Shown one piece after another: positions 1 through 5,698 of a stretch of DNA of 17,662 nucleotides (its first letter is position 1; every line of letters begins with the position of its first letter). The notes under the pieces are model-generated. The model was not told where the DNA came from, did no database searches, and saw nothing but the letters and a program-made list of their open reading frames with translations. The stretch is from Alitiscatomonas aceti (lineage in GTDB: Bacteria; Bacillota; Clostridia; Lachnospirales; Lachnospiraceae): NCBI RefSeq assembly GCF_025567195.1, contig NZ_JAOQJF010000047.1, positions 1-17,662 on the forward strand. Reading direction: 5' to 3'. A program made the translations under genes and the position numbers.

Positions 1-33
1 TCATTATACAGCTTAAACAATGAGTGGATTAAG

Positions 34-52
34 ACCCAACTGGCTGTTGGGT
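34..52 (+). other. Small hairpin upstream of the permease
   Basis: ACCCAAC (34-40) and GTTGGGT (46-52) form a perfect 7-bp stem with a 5-nt loop. No T-tract follows, so it is not a standard terminator. It lies near the 3' end of the preceding gene, which I cannot define: frame 1 stops at 55-57 and frame 3 stops at 21-23. It may be an intercistronic processing or stability hairpin. That role is inference. Confidence 0.35.
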
Positions 53-94
53 ACTGAAATCCTACACTTATATATTAGGAGGAGGTGCGGAACA

Positions 95-1072
95 GTGAAT
101 ACTGCTGCTATACGCGCCAACCGGCGCAGGCTGCTGATCCTGACCGTAATAGTCCTTTTCTGCGCAGCAGCCTATATGCTGGTGGAAGTGGACTTTTCCA
201 ACCCCAGGCTGTTTGCGTATGCCATGAAGCTCCGGGCCCCAAAGCTCATCGTCATGCTCATTACCGCCTTTTCCATCGGAGGGGCTTCACTGGTGTTCCA
301 GTCCATCATCAACAACACCATTGTGACACCCTGTCTGCTGGGGATGAATTCCCTCTATACCCTCATCCATACGGCAGTGGTATTTTTCCTGGGATCGGCC
401 AGTGCGGCAGCCTCCAATGCGAATTTGTCCTTTGCAGTGGATGTGGTGCTCATGGGCATTGCGGCCACAGTTATTTACAGCTGGATCTTTAAAAAGACAA
501 AGCACAATGTACTGTATGTGCTGCTGGTGGGCACAGTGCTGACCTCCTTCTTCGGCAGCATCCAGACGACGCTGACCCGGGTCATGGATCCCAATGAGTA
601 TGACAGTCTGGTGAACACCCTGGTGGCCAGCTTCAGCAATATAAACTCTGAGATCATTGTTTTTTCCCTGATCCTTCTGGCAGCCGTAATCTTTGCCCTG
701 CGAAAAGAGCTGGCCCTGTTGGACGTACTGACCCTTGGAAAGGAGCAGGCCATCAATCTGGGTGTGGATTATGACCGCTGCATCCGCCGCCTGCTGCTGG
801 GCGTAGCCCTCTGCATTGCTGTGGCCACCGCCATGGTGGGACCCATCTCTTTTTTGGGCCTCATCATCGCGAACCTGTCCAGACAGCTGCTCAAGACCTA
901 CCGGCATACCCAGCTGGTGCTTGGCTCAGCTCTGTTTGGTATGATCGTACTGGTGGGCGGGCAGCTCATTGTGGAGCACATATATTCCTATTCCGTTCCG
1001 GTGAGTGTATTCATTACCGTGGGCGGCGGTCTTTACTTCCTTTATCTCCTATTGACAAGAAAGAAGGTGTGA
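95..1072 (+). CDS. yclO: Iron-siderophore ABC transporter permease (FecCD family, YclO-type)
   Basis: Inner-membrane permease of a ferric-siderophore ABC importer, 325 aa from the chosen start. The reading frame stays open upstream to 20, but the GTG at 95 follows a strong AGGAGGAGG ribosome binding site (77-85), and from there the protein opens with a basic stretch (NRRR) before the first membrane segment. That is typical of this family. The chain is very hydrophobic, with about eight to ten membrane spans. Near residues 248-266 it has the FecCD-type GPISFLGLI..NLSRQLL segment, which in this family contacts the ATPase. An ATPase and a YclQ-like receptor follow directly, which matches the yclN-O-P-Q gene order of Bacillus subtilis (petrobactin uptake). 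The partner permease should lie just left of the window. The siderophore itself cannot be read from the sequence. Confidence 0.93.
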   Translation: MNTAAIRANRRRLLILTVIVLFCAAAYMLVEVDFSNPRLFAYAMKLRAPKLIVMLITAFSIGGASLVFQSIINNTIVTPCLLGMNSLYTLIHTAVVFFLGSASAAASNANLSFAVDVVLMGIAATVIYSWIFKKTKHNVLYVLLVGTVLTSFFGSIQTTLTRVMDPNEYDSLVNTLVASFSNINSEIIVFSLILLAAVIFALRKELALLDVLTLGKEQAINLGVDYDRCIRRLLLGVALCIAVATAMVGPISFLGLIIANLSRQLLKTYRHTQLVLGSALFGMIVLVGGQLIVEHIYSYSVPVSVFITVGGGLYFLYLLLTRKKV

Positions 1073-1074
1073 TT

Positions 1075-1827
1075 ATGAATGTGCAGGAATTGAAGAAACA
1101 ATATGACGGAAAAACTGTGGTGGACGGCGTGAGCTTTGCCATCCCCAAGGGGAAGGTGACTTCCCTCATCGGTCCCAACGGTGCGGGAAAGTCCACAGTC
1201 ATGGGCATGATCTCACGGCTTATCGCCCACGACAGCGGGGTGGTAGACTTCGAGGGAAGGGATATTGGAAAGTGGAAAAGCAGGGAGCTTTCCAGACGGC
1301 TTGCCATCCTGACCCAGTCCAACAGCATTCAGATGAAGCTGACCGTGCGGGAACTGGTGGCCTTCGGGCGCTTCCCCTATTCAGGGAACCGGGTCACCCT
1401 GGAGGATCAGAAGATCATCGACCGGGCCATTTCCTACATGGAACTGGAGGGCTTCCAGGACCGCTTCATTGACGAGCTTTCCGGAGGCCAGAGGCAGCGG
1501 GCCATGATCGCCATGGTCATTGCCCAGGACACCGAGTATGTACTTCTGGACGAGCCTACCAATAACCTGGATATCTACCATGCTACCAATATGATGAAAA
1601 TCGTCCGCCGTCTCTGTGACGAGCTGGGAAAAACAGTGATCCTGGTGCTGCATGAGATCAACTATGCGGCATTTTATTCCGATTATATCTGTGCCTTCAA
1701 GGACGGAAAAATCGCCAGATTCGGCACTGTGGAGGAGGTGATGACAAAAGAGAATCTGTCTCAGATCTATCAGGTGGATTTTGAGATCCTGACCATTGCA
1801 GGAAAGCCCTTATCCATCTACTATTGA
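1075..1827 (+). CDS. yclP: Iron-siderophore ABC transporter ATP-binding protein (FecE/YclP-type)
   Basis: Cytoplasmic ATPase that powers the siderophore importer, 250 aa. It has a complete nucleotide-binding domain: Walker A GPNGAGKS at about residues 33-40, signature LSGGQRQR at 135-142, Walker B YVLLDEP at 155-161, and the switch histidine in LHE at about 193. The ATG at 1075 is preferred because AAGGTG (1064-1069) lies 5 nt upstream. A GTG at 1069 is in frame but overlaps that site. The gene starts 2 nt after the permease stop, so the two are translationally linked. The short length and lack of an extra C-terminal domain fit FecE/FhuC/YclP ATPases rather than peptide transporter ATPases. 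Confidence 0.95.
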   Translation: MNVQELKKQYDGKTVVDGVSFAIPKGKVTSLIGPNGAGKSTVMGMISRLIAHDSGVVDFEGRDIGKWKSRELSRRLAILTQSNSIQMKLTVRELVAFGRFPYSGNRVTLEDQKIIDRAISYMELEGFQDRFIDELSGGQRQRAMIAMVIAQDTEYVLLDEPTNNLDIYHATNMMKIVRRLCDELGKTVILVLHEINYAAFYSDYICAFKDGKIARFGTVEEVMTKENLSQIYQVDFEILTIAGKPLSIYY

Positions 1828-1868
1828 CCCTGTTTTTCAGTACTTTTTTAGAAAAGGAGCAATCAGAC

Positions 1869-2894
1869 ATGAACATGAAAAAAACGATCTTTTTTGCCCT
1901 GGCCGGCGTGATGTCCCTTGGCCTTGCAGCCTGCTCTGGGGAGAACGTAAAAACCACATCCGGGGACAGTATCCCGCCTGCCAGCAGCCAGACCGCCAGT
2001 GGATCGCAGAACAAGGAGAGGCCTGAGTCCGTGACCATCATAAGCCTCAACGCCAGCAAGGAGGAAACGGAGCTGGAGGTACCCTACGATCCCCAGCGCA
2101 TCGCCATTCTGGATATGGCTTCCCTGGATATTCTGGATGCCCTGGGCGTGGGGGACCGGGTCGTTGGCACTGCTGATACCAGCCTGGAGTATCTCCAGAA
2201 TTACATCAATGACGACATTTCCAGCCTGGGAACCATCAAAGAGGCGGATCTGGAGGCGGTCATGGCCTGCGAGCCGGATGTTATCTTCATCGGAGGCCGC
2301 CTGGCTTCCAGCTATGACGCTCTCAGCGAGATCGCTCCCGTGGTCTATCTGGCCACGGACACTGAACTTGGCGTAGTGGAAAGCGTCCGACGGAATGCCA
2401 TGACCATCGCATCCATGTTTGGGCTTGAGGATAAAGTAGATGAATTAATGGCTGGCTTCAATTCCCGCATTGCTGCCCTGGCTGAATTTTCTGCCGGAAA
2501 GACTGCGATCATAGGGCTTGTCACCAGCGGCAGCTTCAACGTGCTGGGCAATGATGGACGCTGCTCCATGATCGGACGGGAGATCGGCTTTGAAAATATC
2601 GGCGCGGCCGCCGATATTGATACCTCCACCCACGGCAATGAGGCTTCCTTTGAATTCATTGTGGAAAAGGATCCTGACTACATCTTCGTCATGGATCGTG
2701 ATGCAGCCATCGGCACCGATGGGGCACAGCTGGCCCAGGAGATCATGGAGAACGAGCTTGTGATGGGGACGGACGCCTATAAGAATGGTCATCTCGTCTA
2801 TCTGGCCCACCCGGCTGTGTGGTACACCGCCGAGGGAGGCATCACCGCTCTGGATCTTATGCTGAAGGATCTGGAGAGCAGTCTGCTGGGTTAA
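1869..2894 (+). CDS. yclQ: Siderophore ABC transporter substrate-binding lipoprotein (YclQ/CeuE-type)
   Basis: Extracellular, membrane-anchored receptor for ferric siderophores, 341 aa. The chosen ATG at 1869 follows AAGGAG (1854-1859) with a 9-nt spacing. An ATG at 1875 is the alternative. A lysine-rich N-terminus and hydrophobic core end in the lipobox LAAC with Cys22 as the lipidated residue, then a Ser/Gln/Thr-rich linker. The mature part is a type III (helical-backbone) binding protein: PQRIAILDMASLDILDALG is the signature start of the YclQ/CeuE/FatB group, followed by a second lobe containing SGSFNVLG and the GRCSMIGREIGFENIGAA segment. These proteins usually bind catecholate siderophores such as petrobactin or their fragments. 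That specificity is known for relatives and only inferred here. It lies 41 nt behind the ATPase gene and is the last gene of the operon. Confidence 0.94.
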   Translation: MNMKKTIFFALAGVMSLGLAACSGENVKTTSGDSIPPASSQTASGSQNKERPESVTIISLNASKEETELEVPYDPQRIAILDMASLDILDALGVGDRVVGTADTSLEYLQNYINDDISSLGTIKEADLEAVMACEPDVIFIGGRLASSYDALSEIAPVVYLATDTELGVVESVRRNAMTIASMFGLEDKVDELMAGFNSRIAALAEFSAGKTAIIGLVTSGSFNVLGNDGRCSMIGREIGFENIGAAADIDTSTHGNEASFEFIVEKDPDYIFVMDRDAAIGTDGAQLAQEIMENELVMGTDAYKNGHLVYLAHPAVWYTAEGGITALDLMLKDLESSLLG

Positions 2895-2926
2895 GGCAGT
2901 TTCCATATAGCAGCAGTGTATACAAA

Positions 2927-2972
2927 CACGCACCGGTTACAGAGCCTATAGGTATGCTGTGCCCGGTGCGTG
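2927..2972 (+). terminator. Long hairpin after yclQ, possible terminator
   Basis: Arms 2927-2942 and 2957-2972 pair over 16 positions, with one mismatch (2937/2962) and one G-U wobble (2938/2961). The outer 10 bp (CACGCACCGG / CCGGTGCGTG) are perfect and the loop is 14 nt. It sits 33 nt after the yclQ stop, where a terminator is expected. The sequence after it is not T-rich, so intrinsic termination is uncertain. It may instead stabilise the mRNA 3' end. Confidence 0.5.
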
Positions 2973-3165
2973 CTGCGTTGTGCGCCTGGTCTTGCACATT
3001 TCTAAAGGGTGCAGGTCCAAAATCCGTCCGGCAGCGGGAAGGATATAGGGGGAGGCAAGGGGGGGCATCGTGAGGTGGAATCTGAAGGCAGCTGGATATG
3101 GGGAATCTACCAGCCCATGGGCAAGCCTCTGGTCTGATGAACAGAAATGTGGGCAGGGAATAAAA

Positions 3166-3177
3166 GAACGGATGTTC
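3166..3177. promoter_or_regulatory. LexA (SOS) box upstream of uvrB
   Basis: GAAC-GGAT-GTTC followed by G is a full match to the Bacillus/Clostridium LexA operator GAACRNRYGTTC. uvrB is a classical LexA-regulated gene, and the box lies 179 bp upstream of the uvrB start and 8 bp upstream of the proposed -35. The match is seen directly in the sequence. Repression by LexA and induction by DNA damage are inferred from the known regulon. Confidence 0.8.
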
Positions 3178-3185
3178 GATGACTC

Positions 3186-3214
3186 TGTACTTTTGGAATT
3201 ATTTATGTTACAAT
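3186..3214 (+). promoter_or_regulatory. Probable uvrB promoter with extended -10
   Basis: TACAAT (3209-3214) preceded by TG at 3206-3207 gives a TGnTACAAT extended -10. With a 17-bp spacer the -35 would be TGTACT (3186-3191), a weak match to TTGACA that the extended -10 would compensate. Transcription would start near 3221 and leave a leader of about 135 nt. The -10 lies inside the left arm of the 3205-3239 palindrome. Confidence 0.55.
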
Positions 3215-3239
3215 GTCTGCAAAACAGACATTGTAACAT
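3205..3239. repeat. Perfect 15-bp palindrome over the uvrB promoter start region
   Basis: Left arm 3205-3219 (ATGTTACAATGTCTG) and right arm 3225-3239 are exact reverse complements, separated by the 5-nt loop CAAAA. The left arm contains the proposed -10, and the right arm contains the same TGTTACAAT on the minus strand. It could be an operator for a dimeric regulator or a 5'-leader hairpin. No T-tract follows it, so it is not an obvious terminator. Confidence 0.8.
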
Positions 3240-3355
3240 TGCGCATCTGGTTTCTGTGTTTAACATGGTTTGTCCATGTTTCGGCCATATCGAATTACAT
3301 AGGTACGGCAGGCTCAAAAAAACAAATTCTGTTTTAAATCCTGGAGGTGGTTCTT

Positions 3356-5356
3356 ATGCAAAATGAACAAAAAGTTTTTGAATTACATTCCGAATACGCC
3401 CCCACCGGCGACCAGCCCCAGGCCATTGAGGCGCTGGTCAAAGGATTTCAGGAAGGCAATCAATTCCAGACCTTATTAGGAGTTACAGGGTCCGGCAAGA
3501 CCTTTACCATGGCCAATGTGATCCAGCAGCTAAATAAGCCGACGCTGGTGATCGCGCACAATAAGACCTTAGCAGCACAGCTCTATGGTGAGTTCAAAGA
3601 GTTTTTTCCAAATAATGCAGTGGAATATTTTGTCTCCTACTATGATTATTACCAGCCGGAGGCATATGTCCCTTCCACTGACACATATATTGAAAAAGAC
3701 TCGGCCATTAATGACGAGATCGATAAGCTGCGCCACTCGGCCACAGCGGCGCTTTCAGAGAGAAATGATGTGATCATTGTGGCCTCTGTATCCTGTATCT
3801 ATGGACTGGGAAGCCCCATCGACTATAAGGAGATGGTGATCTCCCTGCGTCCTGGGATGGAGAAGGACCGGGACGAGGTGATCCATAAGCTGATCGACAT
3901 CCAGTACACAAGAAATGAGATGGATTTCCGGCGGGGATCCTTCCGGGTCAGAGGAGATGTCCTGGAGGTGTTCCCTGCGTACTCCGGCAGCGAGGCCTAC
4001 CGGATCGAGTTTTTCGGCGATGAGGTGGACCGGATCTCAGAGATCGACGCGCTGACCGGGGAGGTGAAGGCCCAGCTGGGCCATGTGGCGATCTTCCCGG
4101 CCTCCCACTATGTGGTGCCCAAGGAAAAAATGATGGCTGCGACAGAAAATATCCTGGCGGAGATGAAGGAACAGGTGACATTCTTTAAGAGCGAGGATAA
4201 GCTTTTGGAGGCCCAGAGGATCGCAGAAAGGACCAATTTTGACGTGGAGATGATGCGGGAGACGGGATTCTGTTCCGGGATCGAGAACTATTCCCGCCAT
4301 CTGACCTTTGGAAAGCCGGGGGAACCGCCCTGCACGCTTCTGGACTACTTCCCGGAGGATTTCCTTATTATCGTTGACGAGTCCCATATTACGCTTCCCC
4401 AGGTGAGAGGGATGTATTTTGGCGACCGGTCCAGGAAGAAGACTCTGGTGGATTATGGGTTCCGTCTGCCGTCGGCGCTGGATAACCGTCCCTTAAATTT
4501 TGAGGAATTTGAAAGCCACATCAGCCAGATGATGTTTGTATCCGCCACGCCATCCGTATATGAGGCAGAGCATGAGCTGCTTAGGACAGAGCAGATCATC
4601 CGTCCCACCGGCCTTCTGGATCCGGAGATCAGCGTCCGTCCGGTGGAGGGCCAGATCGACGATCTCATCGGAGAGATCAACAAGGAGGTGGAAAGCCACA
4701 ATAAGGTCCTGATCACAACGCTGACAAAACGCATGGCTGAGGATCTGACGGATTATATCCGGGAGGCCGGGATCCGGGTCAAATATCTCCACTCAGATAT
4801 TGATACCCTGGAGCGGGCGGAGATCATCCGCGATATGCGCCTGGATGTGTTCGACGTACTGGTGGGCATCAATCTTCTCAGAGAGGGGCTGGATATCCCG
4901 GAGATCACTCTGGTGGCGATCCTGGACGCCGATAAGGAGGGCTTCCTCCGGTCTGAGACCTCTCTGATCCAGACCATCGGCCGCGCTGCCAGAAATGCAG
5001 AGGGGCATGTGATCATGTATGCCGATTCCATCACCGATTCCATGAAAGCTGCCATCGATGAGACCAACCGCCGCCGGGAGATCCAGCAAAAGTATAATGA
5101 AGACCACGGCATTACACCCCAGACCATTAAAAAGGCCGTCCGTGACCTGATCTCCATTTCCAAAGCGGCAGCAGCAGGAGACGGGGAATTAAAAAAGGAT
5201 CCGGAATCCATGGATGCAAAGGAGCTGGATAAGTTGGCAAAGGAACTGGCAAAGAAGATGCGCCAGGCAGCGGCCGAGCTGAACTTTGAGGAGGCGGCCA
5301 GACTGCGAGACCGTATGAAGGAGGTAAAGCAGATGCTCCTGGAGCTGGAGGGCTGA
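3356..5356 (+). CDS. uvrB: UvrABC excinuclease subunit B
   Basis: Damage-verification helicase of nucleotide excision repair. It is loaded by UvrA, opens the DNA around the lesion and recruits UvrC for incision. The 666 aa is full length for the family. Visible in order: the N-terminal PTGDQPQAIEAL Q-motif; Walker A GVTGSGKT (42-49); the damage-binding beta-hairpin with YYDYYQPEAYVPSTDTYIEK (about 95-114); Walker B DESH (341-344); the helicase motif region with INLLREGLDIPE and QTIGRAARN; and a C-terminal UVR domain (about 622-660, LNFEEAARLRDRM) that contacts UvrA and UvrC. The ATG at 3356 is chosen because GGAGGT (3343-3348) sits 7 nt upstream; the in-frame GTG at 3347 overlaps that site. 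uvrA does not follow, unlike in many Firmicutes. The gene appears to be its own unit under a LexA box, with feoA starting from a separate promoter. Confidence 0.98.
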   Translation: MQNEQKVFELHSEYAPTGDQPQAIEALVKGFQEGNQFQTLLGVTGSGKTFTMANVIQQLNKPTLVIAHNKTLAAQLYGEFKEFFPNNAVEYFVSYYDYYQPEAYVPSTDTYIEKDSAINDEIDKLRHSATAALSERNDVIIVASVSCIYGLGSPIDYKEMVISLRPGMEKDRDEVIHKLIDIQYTRNEMDFRRGSFRVRGDVLEVFPAYSGSEAYRIEFFGDEVDRISEIDALTGEVKAQLGHVAIFPASHYVVPKEKMMAATENILAEMKEQVTFFKSEDKLLEAQRIAERTNFDVEMMRETGFCSGIENYSRHLTFGKPGEPPCTLLDYFPEDFLIIVDESHITLPQVRGMYFGDRSRKKTLVDYGFRLPSALDNRPLNFEEFESHISQMMFVSATPSVYEAEHELLRTEQIIRPTGLLDPEISVRPVEGQIDDLIGEINKEVESHNKVLITTLTKRMAEDLTDYIREAGIRVKYLHSDIDTLERAEIIRDMRLDVFDVLVGINLLREGLDIPEITLVAILDADKEGFLRSETSLIQTIGRAARNAEGHVIMYADSITDSMKAAIDETNRRREIQQKYNEDHGITPQTIKKAVRDLISISKAAAAGDGELKKDPESMDAKELDKLAKELAKKMRQAAAELNFEEAARLRDRMKEVKQMLLELEG

Positions 5357-5388
5357 GACGGAAACGCTCAGAAGGATGTAAGTTTATA

Positions 5389-5417
5389 TTGACAACCAAT
5401 CCCGGTAAGGCTACAAT
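5389..5417 (+). promoter_or_regulatory. Strong sigma-A promoter for feoAB
   Basis: The -35 TTGACA (5389-5394) is a perfect match, the spacer is exactly 17 bp, and the -10 TACAAT (5412-5417) matches at five of six positions. It lies 33 bp after the uvrB stop and its start point would be near 5424, about 29 nt before feoA. No Fur-like ATAATNATTAT box is visible near it. An unusual inverted repeat surrounds the -10 (separate entry). Confidence 0.85.
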
Positions 5418-5444
5418 ATCTGCGGAATCGAAGCAGATCCGGGA
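5400..5444. repeat. Nested inverted repeat around the feo -10 and start site
   Basis: TCCCGG (5400-5405) pairs with CCGGGA (5439-5444), and ATCTGC (5418-5423) pairs with GCAGAT (5433-5438). The right arm is continuous, while the left arm is split by 12 nt that contain the -10 hexamer. The inner repeat lies where transcription should start, so it is a candidate operator for iron-responsive control of feoAB. That role is inference. Confidence 0.45.
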
Positions 5445-5452
5445 AGAACAGG

Positions 5453-5698
5453 ATGGGAACCATGAGACTGTGTGACTGTGCTGCCGGAAAGCTATATATG
5501 ATCCGGACGGTTACGGCAGAGGAAACGATCGTCCGGCGGCTGGAGGCCCTGGGACTCGTCGAGGGAACAAAGGTCCATATTCTGATGAAAAAACAGGACG
5601 GCTCTCTGATCGCCGCATTCCAGGGGACACGTCTGGCGCTGGGAAAAAAGATCGCTGGAGCCATTGAAGCGGAGGACTGTGAAGAACATGGGCGCTGA
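5453..5698 (+). CDS. feoA: Ferrous iron transport protein A
   Basis: Small cytoplasmic SH3-like protein of 81 aa that works with FeoB in Fe2+ uptake, probably as a regulator of its GTPase or assembly. The typical FeoA features are visible: opening short beta-strand segments, then the RRLEALGLVEGTKVHILMK core (about residues 28-46) and a closing LIAAFQGTRLALGKKIAGAIEAE stretch. The ATG at 5453 has GGGAAG 6 nt upstream; an ATG at 5462 is an alternative. The gene is followed by feoB with an 11-nt overlap, which supports the assignment. No feoC is visible. Confidence 0.93.
   Translation: MGTMRLCDCAAGKLYMIRTVTAEETIVRRLEALGLVEGTKVHILMKKQDGSLIAAFQGTRLALGKKIAGAIEAEDCEEHGR

Larger units (their letters stand above)
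2895..3355. other. 461-bp intergenic regulatory region between yclQ and uvrB
   Basis: No convincing gene. From left to right it holds the yclQ hairpin (2927-2972), a G-rich stretch with runs of 3, 5 and 7 G (3036-3065), a LexA box (3166-3177), a probable promoter (3186-3214), a perfect palindrome (3205-3239), a 7-bp hairpin AACATGG/CCATGTT (3262-3268 with 3274-3280), and the uvrB ribosome binding site. A 98-codon open frame at 3070-3366 crosses all these signals and resembles nothing I know, so I treat it as chance. Confidence 0.7.

Noticed and set aside
20..94. Extended N-terminus for the permease gene starting at 20
   Set aside because: The extra 25 residues are not typical for the family, and a strong ribosome binding site precedes the GTG at 95.
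2988..3018. Imperfect inverted repeat GGTCTTGCAC / GTGCAGGTCC
   Set aside because: It contains a mismatch and a wobble within 10 bp and no T-tract follows, so it is too weak to call a terminator or operator.
3070..3366. 98-codon plus-strand open frame between yclQ and uvrB
   Set aside because: It runs through the LexA box, promoter, palindrome and the uvrB ribosome binding site, resembles no known protein, and overlaps the uvrB start. Best explained as chance.
3948..4387. Antisense open frames inside uvrB
   Set aside because: Low-complexity or Arg/Pro/Ser-rich translations, complementary to a fully conserved gene. The many antisense and shifted frames in feoB, the receptor genes and the permease genes were dropped for the same reason.
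5380..5450. Fur box or DtxR-type box at the feo promoter
   Set aside because: I searched for ATAATNATTAT-like and TTAGGTTAGCC-like patterns and saw no acceptable match. Only the inverted repeat reported above is present.
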